Shown here: in pieces, positions 10,778 to 21,623 of the stretch
How the letters are laid out: every line of letters begins with the position of its first letter
Position numbering within the stretch: position 1 is the first letter of the stretch
NCBI GenBank assembly: GCA_038380435.1
Contig: JAWZYU010000034.1
Coordinates: 25,895,404-25,959,403 of the forward strand
Direction: 5' to 3'
From: Ryuthela nishihirai
Lineage: Eukaryota; Arthropoda; Arachnida; Araneae; Heptathelidae
Length of the DNA stretch: 64,000 nucleotides
Program-made: the position numbers and the translations under genes
Notes under the pieces: generated by a model
The model's input: only the letters and a program-made list of their open reading frames with translations
What the model was told of the DNA's origin: nothing
Databases searched by the model: none

Positions 10778-11530
10778 GAAAGTTTAACGGCTCAGCGACA
10801 TTTTTTCCAATCAGAGGGATACATAGCCATTTCACAAGGAACCCCATAGGCTCAGAGAAGGTTTAAGGAAGGAGATCAGCTGGACAGCTGTTACGAGGCA
10901 AATGGAAGCCTTCCCTTCAAAACCATCCAGTATGCTCTTTAATGTGCACTGGGGGCGGAGGTGACTCAGTTGGTAGCGTGTCAGGCTCGTAAATTGTAGT
11001 TCCAGGTTCGAGTCCCTTCTCGGCCAGCATTGAAATTCATCCCCACAAACCTCCCCATCCTGTCATCAGTCAGTAGCGAACACTATGGAGCTTGGAAAGG
11101 CCTTCGTTCTTCGGATAGGACGTTAAGCCCTGGACCATATGCAGGAGAGCCATACCTTGTGCACAATAAAGACCACACTGGATGGTTTTGACGGAAGTCA
11201 ACTATTGACGACTGAGAGGTTTAGTGTAGGGGACCTACTGGACAGCTGTTTTGAGACAGAAGGTAACCTCCTGTCAAGGCGAACACCAAGGGGCTTGGAA
11301 AAGTGCCTGTTCGTCGGATGATACGTTAAGCCGTGGCGCAGTATGTGGGAGAGTCATACCTTGTGCACGTTAAAGATCATGCTGTATGACCCTGATGGGA
11401 GGTTACCATCTATCTCCCAACAGCTGTTCAGTGAGTCCTCTCCCCCAACCTTCTCTGAGCCTTCAGGGCCCTTGTGACTTTGCCATTTAGCCGATTGTGT
11501 GCAAAACATGGGCTCAGAGGTACAACTGAT
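10778..11530. repeat. Cluster of three SINE-A pieces in mixed orientation
   Basis: A minus-strand piece (about 10778-10952) meets a plus-strand copy with a tRNA head (from about 10953, GACTCAGTTGGTAGCG...GGTTCGAGTCCC). A further plus-strand 5'-truncated piece follows (about 11271-11530). All are diverged. A remnant of the other tRNA-SINE (ACCACTCGGCCACGGG) is at about 11579-11596. Confidence 0.75.
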
Positions 11531-12100
11531 CCCACAAGTACTACTCCATTCACAAGATAGGAAACGGGAGCGCCATCTACCACTCGGCCACGGGGACGAG
11601 GTATATATTTGTGTAGAAATTTGTGTATTCGATGTTTATAAATAAAATCCTCTCCTCCCTTAAAGTTTGTAACTAGTCAGTGAACAGGGTCAGTGAACGG
11701 CTAGGTGAACACATGTGACACAGCGAACAGTTATGTGAACTAAAGGTCACTGAACAGAACCTTCTCTAAGCCATTGGTGTCCTCAATTTTTGGCTCCTGC
11801 ATTTTCCCCTCTTTTATGGATAATTAATCTGAGTGCAGCCTTTGAGCTTTCCATGGTAACTAATGAATGTCTAGATTCTCAGTCGGAAGATTTTTAGATA
11901 AAATTAAGAGTGATTTCAAGGTGCGATCAGTGATTAGTTTTCTTAGACTGGTGAGGTTTTCCTTTGTTGTCGTATTTGGTTTTTCTTTGTCTGGTGAACA
12001 GTTATCCCTGCTCAGCACTGTATACATCCTTGAACTTGAGACTCTACTGCAGCGTGTCCCCACCCCTCAGCAGACATCTGATACCTAATGCAATTTTGGT

Positions 12101-13327
12101 GTGCTATTTTCGGGGGACCATGAAGTAGATTGTCATGTTAATGATCAGTATGCGTGTGATGAATGTTCAACGAGTAAATCTAATTGTGTTTTAGGGTGCA
12201 GATTGTGCAATATTTCAGTTACAATGAGTTTTGAGCTTAGTTGTGTGAAATGTGAGGCAAATGGCATTAAGGATTGTTTGAAATGTGCGTCAAAGGCACA
12301 TAGCATTAAGGACTGTATAAATGTAACATATGTTAGCATGTTTTCTTTATTATTGTTTTGGATTAAACGAAGAAAATGTTAGGAAAACTCCTTCTGAAAG
12401 ACATGCCAAATGAAAATGTGTGTTATGCTCGGAAAATAAAAGTATAAAGCGAAAAAATAAAATACATCTTGGAGCAGCGGCTGATCACATAGGCATTTCA
12501 TCGCAGTTAAATGCGAAAGGCATTGATAGTGAGAATTTCGATAAAGAGAGGAATACATCTGGTCTTATAGAGAAAAAAGAAAACAATATGGAATTGAAAA
12601 AGAACTGAACATTAGAGATCTCACTATAAATGAAATTTGAAACTGTATTAAAAAGGAGTTTGAAAGTTTAAATAAGTAATTAATGTTGGAATTGACTAAA
12701 ATGAAAAAGTCTGTCAAGTTTAGTTCTGAGTTTATAATGGACCTAAAAACTTTTATGGAAGAACAAAAATGTGATATACTAGAAACGAAAAATTAAATTT
12801 TAATTACTGAAAATAAGGCTCTTGCTAATCAAGTATTGGGCCTTCAGACTCAAGTGAATGACTTGTAAATATTCTAGAAACTCTAATTTGGAAATTGTAG
12901 GTGTACCTGATGATGAAGGAGACAAACCAGAAGAAGTCTTCGAAGGAATTCTGAAAGCCTTAAATGTAACAGAAATAATAGAAATAAGCAATATATACAT
13001 ATAGAATGCCTACATCCATCAGAAACAAAATAAAACCAATTATATTTCAATTTAAAGATAAGGATGAAGGAACATGATTTTGATGACTTCAAAGAAGAAG
13101 AATTTGATTTTCTTGGATTATCTTCGAGATACACGTGTTCAAAAGCATATCACTTTGAACATTTGACACCGTCGGATAAACAGCTACTCTACGAAACGAA
13201 ACAACACAAGCATAAACATCACTATAAATTTGTATGGACTAAAAATGTGAAAGTTTTCATCAGTAAAGATGAAAAGACTAAGATAATTAGAATCAAGAGT
13301 AAAGAAGAATTATCGATGTTGAATTGA
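12101..13327 (+). pseudogene. LINE ORF1 remnant (Cys-rich, coiled coil, RNA-binding core)
   Basis: ORF1 proteins of this kind coat LINE RNA. The N-terminal part has eight or more cysteines in C-x2-C pairs like a PHD-type finger. The C-terminal part (TPSDKQLLYETKQHKHKHHY, then KFVWTKNVKVFISKDE) resembles the baculovirus-FP-like C-terminal domain known from many LINE ORF1 proteins. Frame breaks at about 12380, 12608, 12790 and 12870 disable it. Confidence 0.7.
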
Positions 13328-13392
13328 AAATGGTTACAAAAACATTCAATTATACGGATAATAACTTAGTGTGGAGAAGTGATGCTTTAGAG

Positions 13393-13815
13393 CAGTGGTT
13401 CTCAACCTTTTATGCTTCACGTACCACCTGGAAATGTGTCTGTAATTGGCATATAAACTATAGTTGTAGTATAACAATGGGAATAAAATAATTCATAATC
13501 AATCATATCATCATAGTGGTTCTCAATCTTTTATGCTTCACGTACCCCCTGGCAATGTGTATGTAACTGGCGTACCCCTTGTATAGATAGATAAAACTAT
13601 AGTTATAGTGTAATAATGTGAATAAAATAAAACTTATATATATACATATATTAAATTTTGTATTCATGAATTACATATATTGATAAACACGATAAATGAC
13701 ATTTTTGCACAGCAGTGTTGCAAACTTAGCGACTTTGTTACTAGATCTAGCGACTTTTGAGCTCTCACGGCATACTCTAAAAATTTTACCGCGTACCCCA
13801 CGTTGAGAATCCCTA
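13393..13815. mobile_element. hAT MITE, TSD CTTTAGAG
   Basis: Ends CAGTGGTTCTCAACCTTTTA and GTTGAGAATCCCTA, flanked by the 8-base CTTTAGAG at 13385-13392 and 13816-13823. The first 60 bases are partly repeated at about 13516 (GTGGTTCTCAATCTTTTATG). The termini match those of the large hAT at 21140-24294, so a related transposase probably moved it. No coding capacity. Confidence 0.88.
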
Positions 13816-14555
13816 CTTTAGAGAGTAGTGTAGCTAATTACACTTCATTCGTAGCGATAATGAGTTATACAATATATAAATAGTGATAATACTCTGAATT
13901 ATATTATATTTCATATTAATGTTAGAAGTATTCGTGCTCATTTTAATGAAATAGAACACTTATTAGAAATGGTTAATTACAAAATTGATATTTCGGTGCT
14001 CAGTGAGATATCGGTATCGGAAAACTAAGTTGATACATTTAAAATTGATGGTAATGATATGCTTTATGACTATAGGGGAAGAAACAGATTTAGGGGGGGG
14101 ATTTTGTTATAAAACTAATGTCTTCAACTTCGTTAAAATACCTTTCAATACGAATACTGCAGAATGTATTTATGTCTGTGATAAAAATATAGATATGAAT
14201 ATTTTGGCGATATATAAATCACATAAACACACCAATTTAAATTTTTTGTGCAGCAGATGGAAGATATATTATAAACGATGGATTATAAAAATAGTGTAAT
14301 AATTTGGGATATAAACAGTGATATATTACAAGATACAAATGATACTCTGACATATATAAATTTAATGTGTGAATATGGTTATCATTCTTTGATATGAAAA
14401 TGTACCATATTACTTAAAGACTCAAGATCTTGAATTGATCATATCTTTATAAGGACACAGAAATATCTCGTTCAGCATATTTCAGCGATATATGTTAAGG
14501 ATGTAACTGATAACTGTCCAATAGTATTAAAACTGGGCAATGTAAATTCCCAATT

Positions 14556-16440
14556 TAATACCCAATTATCCTTGAGTTTTTACCTTCTCTGATGAAAACG
14601 TTCCCATCCTTAGTCCATAAAAATTTATAGTGATGCTTATGCTTGTGTTGTTTCGTTTCGTAGAGTAGCTCTTTATGCGACGGTTTCAAATATTCAATGT
14701 GATATACTTTTGAACACCTGAATCTCGAAGATAGTCTGAGGAAATGAAATTTTTCTTCTTTGTCGCCAGCAAAATTTTGCTCCTTCATCTTTATCTCTAA
14801 ATTGCACTATAATTGGTTTTATTTTGTTTCTGATGGATGTAGGCACTCTATATGTATATATTGCTTATTTCTATCTCTTCTGTTACATTTAAGGCTTTCT
14901 GAATTCCTTCGAAGACTTCTTCTAATTCCTATCCTACATCATCAGGTACACCTACAATTTCCAAATTAGAGTTTCTAGAATATTCTTCCAAGTAATCCAC
15001 TTCAGTCTGAAGGCCCAATACTTGATTAGCAAGAACCTTGTTTTCAGTAATTAAAATTTAATTTTTTCATTTCTGGTATATCACTTTTTAGTTTCTTCCA
15101 TGACAGTTTTTAGATCCATTATAAACTCAGAACTGAACTCGAGAGACTTTTTCATTTTAGTCAATTCCAATGTTAATCCCTTATTTAAACTTTCAAACTG
15201 CTCTTTAATACAGTTTCTAATGTCACTCATAGTGAGATCTCTAAAGTTCAGTTCTTTTTCCATTCCAGATTGGGGCGGGGGAGTCTCAGTCGGTAGCGCG
15301 CCAGGCTCGTAATCTGTAGTTCCCAGGTTCGAGTCCCAGCTCGGTCAGCGTTGAGATTTATCTCCGCAAAATTCCCCGCTCTGCCCACGGTCAGTAGGGG
15401 ACACCGATGGGCTTGGAAAGGCCGCCGTCCGTCGGATGGGACGTTAAGCCGTGGCCCCGTGTGCGGGAGAGCCATACCCTCTTCACGTTAAAGAACACGC
15501 TGGATGGCCTTGACGGGAGGCTATCATCTGTCTCTCAACAGGTGTTCCAGTGGGTCCATTCCCCCAACCTTCTCTGAGCCTTTAGGGTCCATGTGACTCT
15601 GGCCATTTAGCCCATGGTGTGCAAAAAAAGTGCCGCTCAGAGGTAAAACAACCCAACCCATTCCAGATTGCTTTTTTTCTCTGTAAGACCAGATGTATTC
15701 CTTTCTTTATTAAAATTCTCACTATTAATGACTTGCACATTTAACTGCGATGCAATGCCTATTTGATCCAGATTGTAGTTCATTTCTTCCTTTCATACTT
15801 TCATTTTCCGATCATAACTCACATTTCCATTTAGCGTATCTTTCAGAGGAAAATTTCCTAAAATTTTCTCCTTTTATTCCCAAACAATAATAAAAAACCT
15901 TCTATCATATGTTACATTTAATACAATCCTTGAAGCTATCTGCCTTTGACTCACATTTCACACACCTGAACTCTGAGCACAGTGTAATTATAATATTACA
16001 CAATCTGCACCTTGAAACACGATGATATTTTCACAATGAACATTGACCACACGCTTCCTAATCTTTAGCACGGCCACTACGTCACTGCTGTCCGAGAGAA
16101 AGTAGCACGCCAAAATTGCGTCGGTTGTCAAATGTCTGCTGAGGGGTGGAGAGAGGCTGCATTAGAGAGTCTCAAGTTCAAGGACGGTGCAGTGTCATGC
16201 AAGGGATAATGTTTTGATGCTAAACACACAAAGGAAAACCAAATAGAGAAGAAAAACTTTTCATTGATAGAAATGTTGAAATCCACACTAAATTTCATTT
16301 AAAAAGTCTTAGCGACTGAGAGTCCAGACATTCGTCAATCACCATCGAAAGTATAAGGACTGCACTCATACAAATTATCATTGAACAAGGAGGAACTACA
16401 GGAGCCGAAACACACCGTGTTCCCTCACTGGTGATAGGGG
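14556..16440 (-). mobile_element. LINE ORF1-type element, inverted partner of copy K (copy M)
   Basis: On the minus strand it carries the same 5' UTR-like part (to about 16440), broken ORF1, coiled coil (15081-15263, LTLELTKMKKSLEFSSEFIM) and C-terminal core (14555-14788, YKFLWTKDGNVFIREGKNSR). It stops where the endonuclease would begin. A full-length SINE splits it. Confidence 0.75.
15273..15657 (+). repeat. SINE-A, full length, TSD CCATTCCAGATTG
   Basis: The best complete copy in this orientation, flanked by 13-base duplications at 15260-15272 and 15658-15670. Head GGGCGGGGGAGTCTCAGTCGG, box B GGTTCGAGTCC, centre TGGGACGTTAAGCC and GTTAAAGAACACGCTGGATGGCC, end AGGTAAAACAACCCAACC. Confidence 0.94.
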
Positions 16441-17001
16441 TGGGAGAGGATGGAAAACAATAAATTTTACTGCGATTACCGTTTCTCGTAGGAATAACAT
16501 TGTAAATATTCTTGGTTCAAGTAAGCCCCTTTTGGAATTTCAACTAGAAATTTTGCACTGAGACCAGACCACAACCAGAAACATTTTGTGAAAATCTCAA
16601 GCGTCTACCACGATTTTTCGACGACTTATGACTGCCAGACACTCAGAGACACAGATGCAGAGACACCGTTTATTATTACAGATGATGATTTAAAGTTTAG
16701 CTAAAAATTGTACTCATATTTTTATTATGAACTTTGTGATTTCTTGCAAACAGTAAAAAATAAGATTTTAGAAACTCGAATAGTTTTAATTTCCCAACAG
16801 TTTTTAACAAAAGAATGTTGTAAAAAATTGAATGAAGGCTCAGATACAGTTTTACCCTCCCGAGCACCCCAGACACTGTGCACGGTCCTCGATAAATATT
16901 ATGACATAACACCTTCTTGATGCGTAGTAATTGATTCTTAAATAAAGTTGAGAACAACAAATAAAATACATTAATTGTAATATCTTTTATAATTGTTTTA
17001 G
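16441..17001. other. Intron DNA before exon c, no gene recognised
   Basis: Open frames 16697-16960 (minus) and 16708-16920 (plus) lack recognisable motifs. I searched here for the missing FUT8 segment and did not find it. Confidence 0.4.
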
Positions 17002-17191
17002 ATCCTACTGTTAGAGAACTGTTGACGAAGCTTCAATCTGACATCACACCTCGTCTGGTGCGTATCCATGACAACCCAATGGCCTGGTGGTATGGGCAAT
17101 TCATGTATTATCTGATGAGACCAAACCAACATTTGAACTCGTTTCTTGATCGAAAGAGCAAAAACATTAGTTTCGATACGAGTGTTGCTGG
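17002..17191 (+). CDS. FUT8: FUT8-like exon c: catalytic domain, segment before the donor-binding motif
   Basis: The acceptor is aattgttttag and the donor is GG|gtaagt. Two bases complete an Asn codon with exon b, then PTVRELLTKLQSDITPRLVR and IHDNPMAWWYGQFMYYLMRP follow. These align with [20 protein letters not shown] and QFVKYLIRP of human FUT8. The exon ends SFDTSVAG, equivalent to GFKHPVIG just before the HVRRTDK motif; the last Gly codon is split with the next exon. The human residues between the exon b equivalent and this point (the GHWSGEV...VELP region) are not encoded here. Confidence 0.9.
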
Positions 17192-17247
17192 GTAAGTAGA
17201 AAAATGTTCTAATGCAATTGAATCCCAAGATATACCCAGTATTCCAG

Positions 17248-17864
17248 TAATACCCGCGTCAGCGTTGAAATTTATATCCGCAACCACCACCCCACCAGCC
17301 TGCCCTCGGTCACTAGGGAACACCGATGGGCTTGTAAAGGGTACGTCCGTCGAATGGGACGTTAAACCGTTGTCCCGTGTGTAGGAGAGTCATATCCTGC
17401 GCACCTCAGAAAAAACGCTGGATGGCCTTGAGAGGCAGCTTCAGAATTTTTTAAGAACTTGTTCTCAAAAAAGTTCTTAAAACATTTTTCAGAACAAGGT
17501 CTTAAAAAAGGGGGAAGGAGGCCTAATCGCTGTTCCAGTTAGATTACCTTCCCCTAAACTTCTCTGAGCCTTTGGGGTCATTGTGACTAAGAAATTTAGC
17601 ACAGAGTGTGCAAAAACAAGTGCCGCTCAGAGGTTAGGTGGAGTGGCTCATTCGGTAGCGTGCCAGGCTCGTAATTTGCAGTTGCCAAGTGCGAGTCCCA
17701 TCTGGAACAGTGTTGATATTTATCTTCGTAAAACTCCATGCCCTACCCTCCATCAGTAGGGGACACCTCAACTGTGGTATCTCAACGTTGGCCGAGGAGA
17801 CACTGGAACCTGGGAACTGCAGATTATGAGCCTGACACGCTACCAACTGTGCCACCCCGTCCAT
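17248..17864 (+). repeat. SINE-A pieces, including two tRNA heads facing each other
   Basis: A copy lacking most of its head covers about 17248-17635, with an expanded AAGAACTTGTTCT-type inverted stretch at 17449-17507. A head at 17638-17768 (GTGGCTCATTCGGTAGCGTG) meets an inverted head at about 17770-17864 (GGAACCTGGGAACTGCAGAT), forming a head-to-head pair. Confidence 0.75.
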
Positions 17865-18004
17865 AGGATGAATGGTATTGGATTGTTTATTTTATAACAA
17901 GATTTTCTGTACCAGTTTATTACTCTTATTACATTTGATCGAGTAAGCCCATGATCATTTGAATTTTGGAATGAACCATTTGTACCCACTCCATTTTTCT
18001 GGTA

Positions 18005-18355
18005 ATGGATGGGTGACTCAGTCAGTAGTGCTCCAAACTCATAATCCGCAGTTCAGAGATTCGAATTCCACCTGGGCAACCGTTGACATATCTCTATCTC
18101 GCTGCCCTTGGTTAGTAGGGGACACCTGTGGGCTTGGGAAGTACGCTGTCCATCGGATGAGACTTAAGCTGTGGCTTCGCGTGCGGTAGAGCCACACCCT
18201 GTACACGTTAAAGAACAAGCTTTATGGCCTTGATGGGAGGTTACATCCTGTCTCCTAACAGCCATCCAGCGGGCCCCCTAACTTCTCTCAGCTATCAGTG
18301 TCCTTGTGACCTGATCCTTTAGCCCGTTGTGTGCAAGAAAGTGCCATTCAGAGGG
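18005..18355 (+). repeat. SINE-A, diverged
   Basis: Head GGTGACTCAGTCAGTAGTGC, centre ATGAGACTTAAGCTGTGGC, GTACACGTTAAAGAAC, end GTGCCATTCAGAGG. Confidence 0.82.
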
Positions 18356-18560
18356 ATTTCAACCTTTTGAGTTTTTGATCTGATCTCCAATTCACTAAGA
18401 TCTTCAATATATTGTTTCAGTATCTGCTGACAAGCCATAATGATAGCTGGCTAATCTATATATATATTACCATACTAAGGCATAAATAAAATTATTATTA
18501 TTATTAAATGCTAATTTTCCCTAATTACCCTTTGGTAGTTTTTTTCATATTATTCAACTC
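18356..18560 (-). repeat. LINE ORF1 fragment, duplicate of 27949-28160
   Basis: GATCTGATCTCCAATTCACT through CTTTGGTAGT is nearly identical to a part of the LINE at 26345-29460, read on the minus strand as an ORF1 coiled region (ILGQ-like, LSELEIRSK). Confidence 0.7.
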
Positions 18561-19018
18561 TTTCTTAAAGTCTCACAAATCTGGCAATCTGCAGTGCAAC
18601 GTTTCCAAGATTTCTAGACTTTCTATAGAACTACTATAAAGTAAACATGTTATTGTCGAAAAAATTGAAGTCTGCAATTTTGAGATTAGTCGTTTCAGTA
18701 CACATGGATGTACAAATATACTGTTTAAATAACACCTCCATGGCACAGTGATATCTTGTTGGTTTACGGTGACAGTGGAAATGTTGGGGTTCGAATCTCG
18801 AGTTGCGTTGTTTCCTTATTCTGTCATTAACTGCAGATATTCTGGTGGCTTTGGAAGTCTCATCACGAATTTAAAAAATAGATATTATTTCCATTACCTG
18901 TAGTTATCATAAAAACAAATTTAAATTTGCTAAATGTCAGTAAAGGTGCCAATGGTTACTAGAATATATATCTATATATACATATATCTTTTTAAAGAGA
19001 AGGTACTCCCTCAGAGAA
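18561..19018. other. AT-rich intron DNA
   Basis: Nothing recognised apart from a possible tRNA-like remnant (CATGGCACAGTGATATCTTG, GGTTCGAATCTCG, about 18739-18804). Confidence 0.4.
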
Positions 19019-19801
19019 GGTCTGTAAATGGTAGCTAGGTAGTCACTGGAAGGAGAGCTATGCACCAATCTCCTGTCATGATGAATAGAACCGGCCAGGC
19101 CTAGCACCTAATGTCCGACCCCGCCTTCTCGTGGTGCAGACCGTTAATACCTTTCAAAAGAGATACTCTCTTGTGCAAGTGAACGGAAGGGGAGGGCTGC
19201 CAGATTAGTGTGGCCTACTGATCTGGACAACTATGGCTACTTTTCTTTTTTTTCTACCCTGCTGAGGAGTGGTCAACCACACAGGGTCCTGGTGCTGACC
19301 ATATAAACCCACTGGACTGGACAGATATATGGCTCGAGCTTGATTATGGATCCTGATTTTGCTGCACTGGTGGGCGTCTGTGGAGGGAAAATCTTCCGCT
19401 GTGTTTTCTGTTTGTTTGTGGGCTGACATCCCAAGTGAATAGATTCACAGGATATGTTTATCAGCTGCTGGATAATCCTGAGCGGAGGTCACCGCAGGCA
19501 CCTGAACTATTTGCTTCTACTGGCATCGTCAAATTCTACATTGGGGGGAAGTCTTCCAGTGTAGATGGCTTCAGCCTTTAGTGTAGGGGGATTGGGTCTT
19601 TGACCCATGTCTGCGATTAGGGGGCTGTTTGATATTGTCGCAGTTTCCTCTCTCAATAAACATAGTTTCTTTAAACATCCCACTCAGCATATTCCCTCCA
19701 TAGGTAGTTGGAATGTGAGGATTCTGCACAGAGCTTTTTCTCTTGATGTCCTCACACAAGAATTCCACGATTATAATTTAGATATTCTCGGCTTGCAAGA
19801 G

Positions 19802-20100
19802 GGTTGGGTTATTTTACCTCTGAGCGGCACTTTTTTGCACACCATGGGCTAAATGGTCAGGTCACATGGACCCCGAAGGCTCAGACCGTCAAGGCCATCC
19901 AGTGTGTTCTTTAACGTGCACAGTGTACGACTCTCCGCACACGGGACCACGGCTTAACGTCCCATCCGACGGACGGCGTCCTTTACAAGCCCATCGATGT
20001 CCCCTACTGACCGTGGGCAGGGCGGGGAATTTTGCGGAGATAAATCTCAACGCTGATCCAGCTGGTACACGAACCTGGGAACTACAGATTAGGAGCCTGG
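19802..20100 (-). repeat. SINE-A in LINE copy F, TSD CGGCTTGCAAGAG
   Basis: Flanked by the 13-base CGGCTTGCAAGAG (19789-19801, 20101-20113). About 85 bases around the GTTGGGGGAGGG block are missing. The head (GGCG...) is slightly truncated. Confidence 0.93.
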
Positions 20101-20732
20101 CGGCTTGCAAGAGACCAGATCGACAGATAAAGGTCAGATTCTTAAAAATAATCTTAAATTTCCCTTTTCAGGGAGGGACGACAATAAGCATCACCAAGGC
20201 GTGTGTCTGCTTCTCAGCAGACACGCTAGCGATGCTCTTCTAGGATATGAGTGCATTAATGAAAGGTTTCTTACAGCAAAATTTTAGACAAGCGTTAAAA
20301 ACGTGAATGTTATCTGCTGTTATGCCACCACTGAGGATGCCGATGAGGATGAGAAGGATAGGTTTTATGGACAACTTCAGGATATTTTGAATTCTGTCAA
20401 GAAAGGAGATATTACCCTTGTTCTTGGTGACTTCAATGCCAAAGTTGGTACTGACTCTGACCTTTGGGGAGGAGTAATAGGCCCTTTTGGAATTGGTAGC
20501 TGCAATGGCAATGGCAAAGTCTCCTACAGGTAAGTAAACTCAATGGATTCAGAATAACTAACACTTATTGCAAACACCGCGACATACATAAGTACACATG
20601 GGTTTCAGCCGATGGGCTGCATAAGAATATGATTGATTATATATTAATTAATAGCAAATGATCTAATTCTGTTAGGAATACCAGGTCACACACGGGAGCT
20701 GAAATTGGATCTGACCATTACCTTGTTAAAGT

Positions 20733-21068
20733 AGGGGCGGGGGTGGCTCAGTCGGTAGCGCGCCAGGCTCGTAATCTGAGTTCCCAGGTTCGAGTCCCAG
20801 CTGGGTCAGCGTTGAGATTTATCTCCGCAAAAATTCCCCGCCCTGCCCACGGTCAGTAGGGGACACCGATAGGCTTGGAAAGGGCGCCGTCCGTCGGATG
20901 GGACGTTAAGCCGTGGCTCCGTGTGAGGGAGAGTCATACCCTGTGCACGTTAAAGAACACGCTGAATGGCCTTGACGGGAGACTACCATCTGTCTCCCAA
21001 CAGCTGTTAAAGTGGGTCCCCTCCCCCAACCTTCTCTGAGCCTTCGGGGTCCATGTGACCTGGCCAAA
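20733..21068 (+). repeat. SINE-A at a LINE deletion joint
   Basis: The head is complete (GGGGCGGGGGTGGCTCAGTC) but the 3' end stops at CATGTGACCTGGCC and continues directly into LINE sequence from about 1.3 kb further on. No target duplication is seen, which fits a deletion that removed the SINE tail with the LINE segment. Confidence 0.88.
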
Positions 21069-21623
21069 GGAAATATTTTGGCCTTAAATGGGCTGGAGAA
21101 AAGAAAATTTCTGATTTAGATTATGCTGATGATTTAGCCCAGTGATTCCCAACCTTTTCTGGACCATCGCCCCCTTTAGAAGAGAACAAAAATTTCAACG
21201 CCCCCCTAGTCCATAATAGTTAATTTTATATGAAATTTTAAAATATTGTTGCATATTATCTGTACCTAATTTATCTGTTTATTTATCTATTAAAAATCAT
21301 AAATCAGAAATTAATAAAACGACAACCAAATGTAGAATAAAATTGTTTATTAAAATTTTAAAAATGAACACAGAATCAATAAGAAATAAAAAATAATGAG
21401 AAAATAAATAAAAAAATTAATGAGATGGTTGAGGTTAGTGGAATGTTAACAATTTGTTAATGTCGGGTTCCAATTTCGACATTAACCTCTTCTTTGACAG
21501 TAAATTTGTTACTGCGCTGAATCCACGCTCAGCCATATAGGACGAAGGAAATGCGATTAAAAACTTCTGTACTATTGCTCACAATCCAGGGTAGAGAACT
21601 GGTATTGATTTTTGAAGCCAGAA

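Larger units (their letters stand above)
11750..14540 (+). mobile_element. LINE with separate ORF1 and endonuclease start, 3' truncated (copy K)
   Basis: Order: 5' UTR-like part to about 12100; a Cys-rich ORF1 start (12101-12382, CDECSTSKSNCV...CRLC...CVKC...CLKC); a coiled-coil part near 12600-12850; an RNA-binding core (NLEIVGVPDDEGDKPEEVFE); and a C-terminal part open from 13064 to 13327 (YKFVWTKNVKVFISKDEKT). Then comes an endonuclease start (RSIRAHFNEIEHLLEMV near 13925). Many stops. The 5' half is homologous to the inverted copy at 14556-16440. A hAT MITE sits between ORF1 and the endonuclease. Confidence 0.75.

Noticed and set aside
12101..12382. Host zinc-finger gene
   Set aside because: The same Cys-rich sequence is present in inverted copy M together with LINE coiled-coil and core parts, so it is a LINE ORF1.
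16697..16960. Candidate for the missing FUT8 exon
   Set aside because: None of the frames contains anything like the GHWSGEV or VVELP segment, and the splice sites around it do not fit phase 1-1.
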